The notes: generated by a model from the letters alone, not told the origin. A DNA stretch of 28,640 nucleotides from an uncultured Myxococcales bacterium (GCA_937998045.1 CALKVG010000290.1:1-28640), one strand, 5' to 3'; positions 7,995 through 16,684 are shown, numbered from the stretch's first letter. Numbers and translations: made by a program.

Positions 7995-8664
7995 TCGGGT
8001 TGCGCTGCTCGCGTTCGCAGTGATCGGGTCGGCCGCGCAGGGCTGCGGCCAGGTCGTCACCGAAGTGGGAGCGGAGCTGCCGCCGAGCTCGAATCCGCAG
8101 CCCTCTTCCATGGCCGATGCAGACGTCGACGCCGGCGTTGACGCCGACGCCGACGCCGCTGCGGACGCCGACGCCGCTGTCGACGCCGACGCCGATTCCG
8201 CCGCCGACGCCGACGCCGGCGTTGACGCCGACGCTCAGGTTTGCACAGACGATCTCTCCAACATCGGCACCGGCGACTTCCGAGTGTCGTTCGTAGTCAC
8301 GACCACGCAGAGCCAGTTTGCGGCGCTCGTCAACCAGCGAGCCGTCTGCGTTCACGCCGTCTACTGGGACATTCGCATGACGCCCGGCGGTCTGCTAGCC
8401 GCGGAGACCGACGACGGCACCAACTGGACGCCGCTCACGAGCACCGGCGCGAGGATCAACGATGGCCGCCCGCACGATGTCCTCATCCAGCGCGCCGCCG
8501 GCGCACTGACCGTCTACGTGGATGGGGCCGCGTCGGGCTCGGCTCCGTCCGTCTCCAGACTCGGCCAACTCCCACCTTTGCGCATGGGCACCGACGTTTG
8601 CACCGGCACCGACGGGACCATGAGCTTTGCCGGCACCCTGACGAGTTTGTGCGTGTCGAAGTAG
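7948..8664 (+). CDS. Lipoprotein with Asp-Ala repeat linker and LamG-like domain
   Basis: A 238-residue predicted surface lipoprotein. The signal peptide reaches lipobox SAAQGC (Cys 33). Residues about 57-96 are almost entirely Asp and Ala with a few Val, Gly and Ser. Residues about 104-236 look like a concanavalin A/LamG jelly-roll: GDFRVSFVVTTTQSQFAALVNQRAVC, WDIRMTPGGLLAAETDDG, NDGRPHDVLIQRAAGALTVYVDG, ending GTLTSLCVS. The 'DG..H.V.I.R..G.LT.YVDG' core is characteristic of LamG_3. Binding to glycans or another surface is inferred. The ATG at 7948 lies inside the preceding gene, with AAGGGG directly before it, suggesting translational coupling. Confidence 0.78.
   Translation: MIQVGTTVLLRRPGTSRVALLAFAVIGSAAQGCGQVVTEVGAELPPSSNPQPSSMADADVDAGVDADADAAADADAAVDADADSAADADAGVDADAQVCTDDLSNIGTGDFRVSFVVTTTQSQFAALVNQRAVCVHAVYWDIRMTPGGLLAAETDDGTNWTPLTSTGARINDGRPHDVLIQRAAGALTVYVDGAASGSAPSVSRLGQLPPLRMGTDVCTGTDGTMSFAGTLTSLCVSK
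8113..8235 (+). repeat. GACGCC-type low-complexity tract coding (Asp-Ala)n
   Basis: A 41-codon stretch built mainly from GAC-GCC hexamers with GTC, GGC, GTT, GCT and TCC interruptions. An identical 23-base block occurs at both ends (8128-8150 and 8212-8234), suggesting growth by slippage or unequal exchange. The whole tract is in frame in the lipoprotein linker. Confidence 0.85.
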
Positions 8665-8861
8665 GGGACGTCGACATTGGTTGCGCGAAACGCGGAAAAA
8701 ATACGGTGAGACGGTCACGAGCGAGAGGACGAAAAGTGGCATCCCAACGCCGGGGCGCCGCGAGTTGCCCAAGTGTGTGATCGGCGTCCGGCCGCATAGA
8801 CCGCCGAGGGACGATGACGGCGCGATTGCTGCAGACCGGGCCCCGGCGAGGCTCGGTTCGG

Positions 8862-10874
8862 ATGGATCGCGGCAAGACTCGGCGCAGGTTGAATGGGTCC
8901 GTGAGCTCGGCAAGGATCTCCGCGACGCTGGGTGTCGCCGCGCTCCTCGGCGCAGGAGCGTGTTCGACGTCGCCTGCTCCGGCATGGCCAGAGGGCGAGC
9001 CGGATGCGAGTTCCGGCGGCGAAGCGGGGTCCGTTTCGGATGCAGGACGTCCGCCGCCTGCCGGCGACGCGAGCTCCGGGGGCGACGGTAACGGCAACGG
9101 TCGCGAGGACTCGGGCAGCCCTTCCGGGCCTGGAGACTCGGCCGCGCCCCCGGGGCCCGCGTGTCCTCCGAGCTGGACCACGACGGCCGCCTGCGGGGGT
9201 GGATCGAGTCCCCCCGGCCCCGCGCCCGATCTCGGTTCTCACGTGCTGATCTTCGACCCGTCGACGCCGATGGCCACGATCCAGAACCAGCTGAACGGCG
9301 TCGACGGAATGATGGAGCAAGATCAATTCGACAACAACGGCTACGCGTACCTGTTCAAGCCCGGCCAATACTCGCTCGACGTCCGGGTTGGCTATTACGT
9401 GCACGTCATCGGCCTGGGCCAGTCTCCGGACGACGTGGTCATCAGCGGCGCCGTTCGTTCGAAGGCCGCGCTGCCGAACGGCAACGCCACGTGCAACTTC
9501 TGGCGCACGGTGGAGAACCTCGCCATCTCACCGACTCAGGCCATCGACAATGGGACCGACGTCTGGGCGGTGTCGCAGGGGACGTCGATGCGTCGCGCGC
9601 ACATCAAAGGATCGATCGCCTTGGTCGATACCGAGTTCCCGGGCCAGAACTGGGCGAGCGGAGGATTCATCTCCGACTCCGTCATCGACACGCAGATCGA
9701 CGCGGGCGTACAGCAGCAATTTCTCACGAGGAACGACGACCTCACGAGCTGGATGGGTTCCAACTGGAACATGGTGTTCGTCGGCGACAACCAGAGCCCA
9801 CAGGGGACCTGGCCGTCTCCGCCGTATACCGTGGCGCCGGCGACTCCGGTCGTTCGCGAGAAGCCCTTTCTCTACGTGGACTCTGCGGGCAATTACCTCG
9901 TGATGGTCCCGTACCTGAAGACCAACAGCACGGGGTCGAGCTGGGGCGGCGGCATGCCGCCGGGAAGTCCGCTGTCGATCGATCGCTTCTACGTTGCGAA
10001 GCCCGGCACCGATACCGCCTCCACGCTCAACGCGGCGCTCGCGCAGGGCAAGCACCTGCTCCTCACGCCCGGGGACTATTCCCTCGATTCGCCCATTCAC
10101 ATCACGCAGCCGAACACGGTCGTATTGGGCCTGGGATTCCCGACTTTGACCCCGTCCAACGGAAATACCCTCGTCACGATCGACGACGTGGACGGTGTGT
10201 CGGTCGCGGGGCTCCTGATCGAGGCGGGGTCCTCGAGCTCGATGACGCTCCTCGAGGCAGGCCCGAGCGGAAGCTCCGCGAACCACTCGACCAATCCCAC
10301 TGTGCTCTTCGACGTGAACTGCCGGATCGGAGGCAACATCGCGGGCACGGCGGCGAGCTGCCTCACCATCAACAGCAACGACGTCGTCATCGACAACGCC
10401 TGGCTATGGCGCGCGGATCACGGTGCCGGCGCCGACTGGAACACGAACAAGTCGCAGAACGGCATCGTGGTGAACGGGAATCGTGTCACGGCATATGGCC
10501 TCTTCGTGGAGCACTTCCAGAACTACCAGACGCTGTGGAACGGCGAGGACGGCACCGTGTATTTCTACCAGTCCGAGATGCCGTACGATCCTCCGTCTCA
10601 GGCGGACTGGATGTCGAGCGCGACGGAAAATGGATATCCGTCCTACAAGGTGGCCGCCGGCGTCATGAGGCACCAGGCCGCAGGCCTCGGAGTTTACAGC
10701 GTGTTCCAGAACAACATCACCGCCGACAACGCGTTCGAAACGCCGACCGCGACCGGGGTCTCCATGCACCACATGGTGACGGCGTCGCTCGGGTCGGGAA
10801 CCATCACGAGCATCTGGAACGGTACGGGAAACAGCGTGGGGAACGGGAACCAGTCGGCGTTCTCGTCGCAGTAG
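8862..10874 (+). CDS. Large lipoprotein with right-handed beta-helix (pectate-lyase-like fold)
   Basis: A 670-residue predicted surface lipoprotein. The signal peptide ends at lipobox GAGAC (Cys 34), followed by a Gly/Ser/Pro/Asp linker to about residue 100. The body opens with VLIFDPSTPMATIQNQLN and AYLFKPGQYSLDVRVGYYV, then blocks such as CNFWRTVENLAI, SGGFISDSVIDTQI, NMVFVGD, REKPFLYVD, a second 'LLLTPGDYSLDSPIHI' strand block, VLGLGFPTLTP, WLWRADHGAGADWN and NGIVVNGNRVTAYGLFVEHF. The repeated 'PG.Y' and 'V.GLG' turns and the stacked strand rhythm indicate two beta-helix units. Homologues are, as I recall, often labelled 'adenylyl cyclase' or 'coagulation factor 5/8' in databases, which the sequence does not support: no nucleotide cyclase motif is visible. 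Polysaccharide binding or cleavage is inferred. Start at 8862 chosen for the signal peptide; 8814 is an alternative. Confidence 0.82.
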   Translation: MDRGKTRRRLNGSVSSARISATLGVAALLGAGACSTSPAPAWPEGEPDASSGGEAGSVSDAGRPPPAGDASSGGDGNGNGREDSGSPSGPGDSAAPPGPACPPSWTTTAACGGGSSPPGPAPDLGSHVLIFDPSTPMATIQNQLNGVDGMMEQDQFDNNGYAYLFKPGQYSLDVRVGYYVHVIGLGQSPDDVVISGAVRSKAALPNGNATCNFWRTVENLAISPTQAIDNGTDVWAVSQGTSMRRAHIKGSIALVDTEFPGQNWASGGFISDSVIDTQIDAGVQQQFLTRNDDLTSWMGSNWNMVFVGDNQSPQGTWPSPPYTVAPATPVVREKPFLYVDSAGNYLVMVPYLKTNSTGSSWGGGMPPGSPLSIDRFYVAKPGTDTASTLNAALAQGKHLLLTPGDYSLDSPIHITQPNTVVLGLGFPTLTPSNGNTLVTIDDVDGVSVAGLLIEAGSSSSMTLLEAGPSGSSANHSTNPTVLFDVNCRIGGNIAGTAASCLTINSNDVVIDNAWLWRADHGAGADWNTNKSQNGIVVNGNRVTAYGLFVEHFQNYQTLWNGEDGTVYFYQSEMPYDPPSQADWMSSATENGYPSYKVAAGVMRHQAAGLGVYSVFQNNITADNAFETPTATGVSMHHMVTASLGSGTITSIWNGTGNSVGNGNQSAFSSQ

Positions 10875-10919
10875 GGTCGCGAATCGACGCGGCGGCGATC
10901 GACGCAGACGCCTGCACGT

Positions 10920-11918
10920 TCAATAGGGGTCCGGCCATCCCGCGGCCTGCGCGAACTGGTGATAGTTCGTTATCGCCGCGTTCACGTAGCCCTGCGCGCG
11001 AGAATTGAACATGGCGCAACCGGTTACTGCGTTGTCCCCGGAGTTGAAGGCACCCGCGGACATCTCGACGTACTGGGCCATGGTGCATCCCGGAAAGTTG
11101 CGCTCCGCGGTCTTCAAGCTGCCCGCGATCGACTGGATGCCCGCGTCCAGATTGATGGCCGGATTGTAGACGGAGGTTGCCCAGAGCGCCGACGACATGT
11201 CCATGTCGAGGTTGGGGTGTCCGTTCGGCAAGAGCGCAGCGTTTTCCTCTCCACAGGCCGGAGTGACCTGGATGAGACCGAACGACTTGGATTCCCCGTC
11301 GGACCACCCGTTGGGATCGCCGCACGGGCTGTCGGGGCTCGTCGCGAGGACGTTGAAGCCCGACTCTATTTGGATCTGCGCTTTGGCCATCATGGGATCG
11401 GGGTCGCCGTACATCTGAGCCAGAGCGATGAGCGTGCAGTCGTAGGCGTCTTTGCCCATGTCTCCCGTCTTGAGGGGATCGGCGCCGGCAGCGCAGGCGC
11501 CCGCTGCGCCATCGGATACGGTGGACGCGTCCAGCGGTGCGCCGTCGTCCCCGAACCCGCCATCGTCGGGAGTACCCGAGCTGCTCGCGTCGATCGATCC
11601 ACTGGATCCCTGGCCGCTCGACCCCGACGATCCGCTGGAACTCGCGGATCCGCCGGATCCCGACGACCCGCTGGATCCCCCTGACGACCCGCTCGCACTT
11701 GCGTCCGGCCTCGCGCCCCCGGAACCTCCGCTCGAGCTCGTGCCGGTACCCGATCCGCTCGTGCCGCCGCTGGATCCGGAAGGTCCGTCGACGCCGCTGT
11801 CCGGGCCCCAGGAACCGGCGGCGGAACCGCTGTCGCCGCAGCCGAACGGGGCGATGGCAGCGAGAGCGAGCAAACCAGCAACGGCGCTGGCTTCGAGCGG
11901 GTGTGCAACTTTGCGCAT
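10920..11918 (-). CDS. Lipoprotein with SLT (GH23) lytic transglycosylase-like domain
   Basis: A 332-residue predicted lipoprotein. Lipobox APFGC (Cys 27) is followed by about 100 residues of Ser/Gly/Asp linker. The C-terminal domain (about 155-332) carries the ordered SLT motifs: KAQIQIESGFN with the likely catalytic Glu 185, SFGLIQVTP (212-220), NPAINLDAGI (252-261) and AGAFNSGDN, the position of the family's AYNxG. It would cleave the MurNAc-GlcNAc bond of peptidoglycan with 1,6-anhydro product, at the outer membrane. Cysteine pairs (C161, C199, C222, C278, C301) suggest an oxidised exported fold. Start ATG at 11918. It is convergent with the beta-helix gene (45 bases between stops). Confidence 0.82.
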   Translation of the reverse strand: MRKVAHPLEASAVAGLLALAAIAPFGCGDSGSAAGSWGPDSGVDGPSGSSGGTSGSGTGTSSSGGSGGARPDASASGSSGGSSGSSGSGGSASSSGSSGSSGQGSSGSIDASSSGTPDDGGFGDDGAPLDASTVSDGAAGACAAGADPLKTGDMGKDAYDCTLIALAQMYGDPDPMMAKAQIQIESGFNVLATSPDSPCGDPNGWSDGESKSFGLIQVTPACGEENAALLPNGHPNLDMDMSSALWATSVYNPAINLDAGIQSIAGSLKTAERNFPGCTMAQYVEMSAGAFNSGDNAVTGCAMFNSRAQGYVNAAITNYHQFAQAAGWPDPY

Positions 11919-12282
11919 GGCCGGCCTTTTCGCGCGATCCCCCCACGGGCGCGCCTACAAGAACCGGGCCCTGCTTGCTCTTGCCCGCTTGACCGGCGCC
12001 GTTGCGGCGAGACTCACCACGTTCTCGGCGCCATCCGTGTACCAGCCAGTCTTTGGGCGTCGTCGGTAAGCAAAATCTGTCGACCCAGCGCGCATCTCTC
12101 GTGCGTGGGAGCATGTCTGAGAATGCCTGGCGAACGGCGACGCCGCCTCCGCCGGCTGTCGTCCACACGCTCGGGGTCCGCGCCCCCTCTTGTGGTTGCC
12201 GGGCTCGCGGACGACCCGGGCTCCAGCAGATCGTGAAGCTGGAGAGCGGAGGCATCTACGGGCCGCCCCACGCCAGAGCGCA
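11919..12282. other. Gene-free stretch
   Basis: About 360 bases lie between the transglycosylase start and the first recognisable residues of the plus-strand remnant. Reading frames here are Arg/Pro-rich and look non-coding on both strands. It should hold the transglycosylase promoter, and perhaps the lost 5' end of the remnant gene. I see no repeat, RNA gene or clear promoter. Confidence 0.5.
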
Positions 12283-12920
12283 GGCGGGATCACGGACGCC
12301 GTCCCCACCGATCGCTCCGACAACATCGTTTACCCCAGCGTCGAGCAGGGAAGCGTAGGCACCTCCGGCAGCCTGTTCGGCGCGACTTTCATGCGGCATA
12401 GCGGCCTGTGGCCGTCCGTCACTGTGCTCCACAACATGGGGACGCCGTCGGCGCGCCCACGACCCTCGCGTCCAGCACGGCGTACTGGGTCGCGGCGACG
12501 GGGACGCCGCAGGGCTTTATCGCCTTCTACGACAACCGCGCTGGGGTCGCCGAGCTGTTCCTGCCGACGTCGCCCGACGCGGGGGTGCTGAGCCCACCGA
12601 ATAGCGACGGGGGCGACGCCGGCTCGTATGCGGGGTTCACGTTCTCGGGCAACGCCGTCGCGAATACCGCTCGCGCGATCAGCGACGATACGGGCGGAGC
12701 GGGCGGCGCGGGCGTCGCCGTTCTCTTCCCGGACGGCGCAAGCTTCGCCTACGTGAACGCTGACGGCCTGACACACACGGGCTTGGGGACGGTCATCTCC
12801 AACACGTACGCCGCCGGCGACATGGTCACGCTGTCCAACTTCCGCGGCAGCTTCGTCGTGTCGCTCCACAGCACGGCGTCGACTTCGACCCGGGCGGTCG
12901 CGTCGGGGTGCGGACCGTAG
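12283..12920 (+). pseudogene. Frameshifted, 5'-truncated secreted-protein remnant
   Basis: Protein-like sequence starts without a signal peptide or start site: GITDAVPTDRSDNIVYPSVE through SGSLFGATFMRHSGLWPSVTVLHNMG in one frame (to about 12440). It then continues in the next frame: GDAVGAPTTLASSTAYWVAA, GFIAFYDNRAGVAELFLPTS, FSGNAVANTARAISDD, NADGLTHTGLGTVISNTYAAGDM, ending VASGC. The change happens at the G-run 12437-12440; adding one G would restore HNMGDAVGAPTT. The content (repeating beta-strands, 'F.DNRAG', 'SPDAG') is that of an extracellular lipoprotein, but I cannot name a family. The stop lies 3 bases from the stop of the convergent kelch gene. The broken frame could be a sequencing error; the missing N-terminus could not. 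Confidence 0.65.
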
Positions 12921-12923
12921 GGC

Positions 12924-13916
12924 TTAGAGACAGCAGCCGACGAAGGTCGTGCCGTCCGGATCGACGCTCGTGGGGGAGCCCGTCGTGACGACGAGCGTGT
13001 GGCCAATGACGGCGGCCACCGCGCCTTTGCGAGGCTGCGGCAAGGGCGGCAGCGTACGCCACGTGTTGGTGGGGATATCGTAGACGGCGACGCTGTCGGT
13101 GGGATGTACACCGCTGATGCTGCCGCCGACGACGACGATGCTGGTTCCGTCGGTGAACGTCGCGGCGGCAATTTCGGATCGAGCGAGGGGGATGTCGGCG
13201 AGCGCGCCCCACGAAGACGTCTGCGCATCGAACGCGTCGACGGACGCCTGATCGCCGGCCACTTCGTCCCATCCGTGTCGGCCGGCGATCGCGTAGACGC
13301 GCCCGCCCACCGCGACGCCGCCGAGATGGTTGCGGGGATTGGGCATCGCTGGCGCCGGACTCCAGGCCGAGGTGCTCACGTCCCAGGCGAAGGCGTCCGT
13401 CGCGTCGGTTTGGCCGTCGGGCCCGAGACCCCCGAAGGCAAATAACGTGTGTCCAGCGAGCGCCAGCACCATCGCCGACCTCGATTCGGGCAGCGGCGGA
13501 CCGGCCGCGTACGTGTCGGTGGCCACGTCGAGGACCCAGGTCTCGCCCCACGGCGTGAGCGGATAATTCAGCAGCCCGCCGACCGCGTACAGGGTCTCGC
13601 CGTCCACCGCGATACCGACATGAGTCTGCGCACCCGGCAGATCGGCGCGTCTGCCCCAGCTATCCGTGACGGGATCGTACGTGTCGACGCGTGAGGTCAC
13701 CGCGAAGCTGCTGCTCGTGAAGCCGCCCATGACCGCGAGCTTGCCGTCGAGCACAGCTCCCATTGCCTCGAACCGTGGCACCGGGCATGGTGCCCCCGTG
13801 CGCCAGGAGAAGGCGCTCGGCTGCGTCTGCGAGGCGTGCGGCGAGCCCCCGGGCCCGCCGCACGCGGCCGCAAGCAAACACGCGACGAAGCCACCGACAC
13901 CGCCAATGGGGCGCAC
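12924..13916 (-). CDS. Kelch-repeat lipoprotein
   Basis: A 330-residue predicted lipoprotein: short signal with lipobox LAAAC (Cys 19), then six kelch blades. The blades show the double-Gly motif or variants: LAVMGGF, LYAVGGL, LFAFGGL, VYAIAGR, IVVVGGS and LVVTTGS. Each is preceded by the 'R....A....G' strand and followed by 'YDP.TDSW' or equivalent (DVATDTYAAGPPLP, DVSTSAWSPAPAMP, DIPTNTWRTLPPLP). This forms a six-bladed beta-propeller on the cell surface or in the periplasm. Binding partner unknown. It lies 66 bases downstream of SelO on the same strand, so readthrough is possible, although the functions seem unrelated. Confidence 0.88.
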   Translation of the reverse strand: MRPIGGVGGFVACLLAAACGGPGGSPHASQTQPSAFSWRTGAPCPVPRFEAMGAVLDGKLAVMGGFTSSSFAVTSRVDTYDPVTDSWGRRADLPGAQTHVGIAVDGETLYAVGGLLNYPLTPWGETWVLDVATDTYAAGPPLPESRSAMVLALAGHTLFAFGGLGPDGQTDATDAFAWDVSTSAWSPAPAMPNPRNHLGGVAVGGRVYAIAGRHGWDEVAGDQASVDAFDAQTSSWGALADIPLARSEIAAATFTDGTSIVVVGGSISGVHPTDSVAVYDIPTNTWRTLPPLPQPRKGAVAAVIGHTLVVTTGSPTSVDPDGTTFVGCCL

Positions 13917-13982
13917 GGCAGTAAGATTACCCCGCCAGGACGCGAGGCGGCACGCGACAGTTGCCCGTGAGTCGGGGGGCGG

Positions 13983-15440
13983 TCACGTTCCGCAGAACGT
14001 CTGCCGAACTCGCTGCTCCTCCGCCGGAGGATCGGCCAGGTGCGCGCTCTCCGGCTGATCGTCGTAGGGCCTTGCCAGAACGCGCATGAGCACCTCGAAG
14101 GGGCCGAAGTCGCTCCGCCGCACGGCCGCCGCGATCGCCTCCTCGACGCGATGGTTGCGCGGGATGAACGCGGGGTTTGCGCGACGCATGGCGCCGGCCC
14201 GCTCGTCCGGCGGGACGTCCTCGGCCGCGACGCGCTTCCGCCAGCGGCCGAGCCATTCCCGGATTTCGTGCGGGTCGCGGAAGAGCGACACGAGCTCGGG
14301 TTCCGCCCCAGGACCCGGGGCGCCGGCCGCGACGTCGCACAGGCGACGAAAGAAGACGGTGTAATCGACGGCGTCGGAGGCGAGGAGCGCCAGCGCTTCT
14401 TCGGCCAGCTCGCGGTCGCCGTCTTCCTCGCGGATGAGGCCCAGCTTGTCGCGCAAGGCACGCGTATAAGCTGCCTCGAACCGCGGGCCGAAGCGCTGGA
14501 GGTGCTCGGTCAAGACGCGCACCGGGTCGCCCTCCACGGTCGCGACCAATGGAGCGAGCGCCTCGGCCAGGCGGGCGAGGTTCCACAGCGCGATCCGGGG
14601 CTGGTTCCGGAACGCGTAGCGGCCGCCGTGGTCGATGGAGCTGAACTTCTTGTCCGGGTCGTATTCGTCGAGGAAGGCGCACGGCCCGTAGTCGATCGTC
14701 TCGCCGGAGATGGCGGTGTTGTCCGTATTCATCACGCCGTGCACGAAGCCGATCGCGAGCCAGCGCGCGACGAGATCCGCCTGGGCCAGAGCGACGCTAT
14801 CGAGCAAGGCGAGCGGCCCCTGGCCGGCCTCCGGATAATGGCGCGCGAGCGAATACGCCGTGAGTGTAGCCAGCGCATCCACGTCGCCCCGGGCGGCGAA
14901 GTACTCGAACGTACCTACGCGGATGTGGCTCGCTGCGATCCGCGTGAGCACCGCTCCCGGCAAAGGCTCGTCCCGGAATACGCGCTCCCCCGTCGCAACC
15001 GCAGCGAGCGCGCGCGTCGTAGGCACCCCGAGCGCCGACATCGCCTCGCTGACGAGCGCCTCGCGCATCACCGGGCCGAGCGCCGCGCGTCCGTCCCCCC
15101 CGCGCGAGAAGGGGGTACGTCCGGTGCCCTTCCACTGCACGTCGCGGCGTCGCTCGTCCGAGCCGATGACTTCGCCCAGCAGGATGGCACGACCGTCGCC
15201 GAGCTGCGAAACGAAGGCCCCGAACTGATGGCCCGCATAGGCGAGGGCGATCGGCTCGGCGCCCGGCGGGACGCTGTTGCCGGCGAACACGGTGGCGTCG
15301 AGCTTCTCCGGGTCCAAACCGAGCCGTCCGGCGAGCGGCCGGTTGGCGAAGAAGAGGCGCGGTTCCCGGACCGGCGTCGGGGTGACGCGGGCGTAGAAGC
15401 GCTCGGGCAGCCGTGCGTAGGTGTTGTCGAAGACGAACAT
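13983..15440 (-). CDS. selO: SelO-type protein adenylyltransferase (YdiU family)
   Basis: A 485-residue pseudokinase-fold enzyme that transfers AMP from ATP to Ser/Thr/Tyr of proteins; in bacteria the family is linked to redox and heat stress. Diagnostic segments: FDNTYARLPERFYARVTPTPV, AYAGHQFGAFVSQLGDGRA, QWKGTGRTPFSRGGDGRAAL, MREALVSEAMSALGVPTTRAL, and the active-site region GVMNTDNTAISGETIDYGPC with the conserved Asn and Asp residues. Length and order match the family. The C-terminus is FCGT: the Cys (TGC codon) sits at the place of selenocysteine in eukaryotic SelO. The start at 15440 (MFVFDNTY) has AGAGAGG about 8 bases upstream; an in-frame upstream extension (to 15551) is Arg-rich and not conserved. 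Divergent from the Spy-like gene. Confidence 0.95.
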   Translation of the reverse strand: MFVFDNTYARLPERFYARVTPTPVREPRLFFANRPLAGRLGLDPEKLDATVFAGNSVPPGAEPIALAYAGHQFGAFVSQLGDGRAILLGEVIGSDERRRDVQWKGTGRTPFSRGGDGRAALGPVMREALVSEAMSALGVPTTRALAAVATGERVFRDEPLPGAVLTRIAASHIRVGTFEYFAARGDVDALATLTAYSLARHYPEAGQGPLALLDSVALAQADLVARWLAIGFVHGVMNTDNTAISGETIDYGPCAFLDEYDPDKKFSSIDHGGRYAFRNQPRIALWNLARLAEALAPLVATVEGDPVRVLTEHLQRFGPRFEAAYTRALRDKLGLIREEDGDRELAEEALALLASDAVDYTVFFRRLCDVAAGAPGPGAEPELVSLFRDPHEIREWLGRWRKRVAAEDVPPDERAGAMRRANPAFIPRNHRVEEAIAAAVRRSDFGPFEVLMRVLARPYDDQPESAHLADPPAEEQRVRQTFCGT

Positions 15441-15603
15441 CGAGTCGCCTCTCTCTTGCACGTTTCGCGGAGCGCCGCTCGCCAGTGTTGACGCACGCTT
15501 GTCGTCGCGTCGCGGACGTGCGCCGCCTCGCCGCGTCGCGCCGGTCGCCATCGGGGCCGCTCCCTCCGCACGAGGCTCCGCGGCGTAGACGCTGCAACCG
15601 CGC

Positions 15604-15614
15604 GGAGGAGGAGG
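15604..15614 (+). promoter_or_regulatory. Strong ribosome-binding site of the Spy-like gene
   Basis: GGAGGAGGAGG lies 6 bases before the ATG at 15621, one of the best Shine-Dalgarno sequences in the window. It fixes the start and suggests high expression. Confidence 0.8.
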
Positions 15615-15620
15615 TGTGCG

Positions 15621-16619
15621 ATGAGAACCTTTCTACGGTCGATCGTAGTCGTCGGATCCTTGGCTGCCGCCGCGGTTCCGCTCGCGAGCGCACGGGCCGA
15701 TCAGGCGTCGAGTCCCGCCAACCCGTGCGCATGCTCGCCCTCTGCTCCAGGCACACCGGCTGCCGCCGCAGAGCGAAGCCCCCGGAGCGCGTCCGGCGGC
15801 ATCGTGGAGCTCGTGGACAAGGCGCTGTCGCACGTCAACCTCAGGTCCGATCAGTCCCAAGCTCTCCAGCAAATCGCGGCCGACGTCGACGCCAAGGTGG
15901 GAGACGTCGACCAGGCGAAACGAGATTTCATCGCCGCCCTCGCGAACCAGGTCGAGGCGGGCAATGTCGACGAGTGCGCGCTCCGGCCCGAGATGCAGCG
16001 CGTGATCGACGCCGCGGTCGCCGCGTCTCCCGATCTGCGAAGCGCCTTTCAGAAGTTGCACGACATCCTCGACCCCGAGCAAAGAAAAGAGTTCGTCGCC
16101 GCCCTCCGGGACGAGCTGAAGCAGCACGAGGCGAAGATGGACCCGAAGGCCCAGGTCGAGCGCTGGTCGAAGAAATTGAACCTCACCGACGACCAGAAAG
16201 CCAAGATCACCTACATCCTGTCGGAGGAGCGGGAGAGGAGCGAGAGGGCGCACGGGCACCTGGATCGCGTGCTCGACGCCTTCGCCGCCGATTCGTTCTC
16301 GATAGACCAGGTCGCGCCGGCTGCCTCGGCGCAGAAGCACACCGAGAAGATGCTGAGGCGCATCGTCGACGTCGCGCGCGACGTGACGGAAGTCCTCACC
16401 CCCGAGCAGCGCCAGATCGCGGCCACAGTGTTGCGCGAGAAGGCGGAGGGCAAGACGGACGAATCGGGGAGCGGGGAGACCGGCGCGCCGCCGGAGCCGA
16501 CGGGGAGCTCGTCCGAGGCGCTCTGGGGGGCCGGGTACGGCTCGACGTATCAAGCCGGTAGCACCTATGGATTCAGCCAGGGCTATTCGAGTGGATACGC
16601 CGGCGCCTATTTCTTCTGA
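15621..16619 (+). CDS. Periplasmic Spy/CpxP-like (LTxxQ) stress protein
   Basis: A 332-residue exported protein with a signal peptide cleaved near ASARA-DQ (about residue 26). The mature part is almost all charged helix, with repeated LTxxQ-type motifs: VNLRSDQSQALQQI, LDPEQRKEFVAAL, LNLTDDQKAKITYIL and LTPEQRQIAATVL. This gives two Spy/CpxP-like units in tandem, about twice the length of E. coli Spy or CpxP. Those proteins bind unfolded periplasmic proteins or modulate envelope stress kinases; a chaperone-like role is inferred. A Gly/Tyr/Ser-rich tail (AGYGSTYQAGSTYGFSQGYS onward) is unusual for the family. Divergent from selO with 180 bases between; followed by a strong hairpin, so probably monocistronic. 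Confidence 0.8.
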   Translation: MRTFLRSIVVVGSLAAAAVPLASARADQASSPANPCACSPSAPGTPAAAAERSPRSASGGIVELVDKALSHVNLRSDQSQALQQIAADVDAKVGDVDQAKRDFIAALANQVEAGNVDECALRPEMQRVIDAAVAASPDLRSAFQKLHDILDPEQRKEFVAALRDELKQHEAKMDPKAQVERWSKKLNLTDDQKAKITYILSEERERSERAHGHLDRVLDAFAADSFSIDQVAPAASAQKHTEKMLRRIVDVARDVTEVLTPEQRQIAATVLREKAEGKTDESGSGETGAPPEPTGSSSEALWGAGYGSTYQAGSTYGFSQGYSSGYAGAYFF

Positions 16620-16636
16620 GTGACGGGCGCCGGTCG

Positions 16637-16684
16637 CTGGCGCGAAGTCGAAAGGAGAAGGCCCTTTCTGCGACTTCGCGCCAG
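16637..16684. terminator. Long perfect hairpin after the Spy-like gene
   Basis: CTGGCGCGAAGTCG (16637-16650) and its exact reverse complement (16671-16684) enclose 20 bases that contain a second stem, AAAGG/CCTTT. It lies 18 bases after the Spy-like stop. There is no T-tract, as usual in high-GC genomes, so it is a candidate terminator or 3' stabiliser. Confidence 0.7.

Noticed and set aside
8113..8235. Possible CRISPR-like or satellite repeat
   Set aside because: Units are six bases, contiguous, without spacers, and coding in frame; it is a protein linker.
9161..11008. Plus-strand frame of about 615 codons overlapping the beta-helix gene
   Set aside because: Out-of-frame reading of the beta-helix lipoprotein, with Arg/Gly-rich composition.
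13983..14000. Possible selenocysteine in SelO
   Set aside because: The conserved position is a TGC cysteine codon and the TGA follows two codons later as a normal stop.
14040..15491. Plus-strand open frame of about 480 codons across selO
   Set aside because: Antisense shadow of a strongly conserved SelO protein; no start signal and no recognisable motifs.
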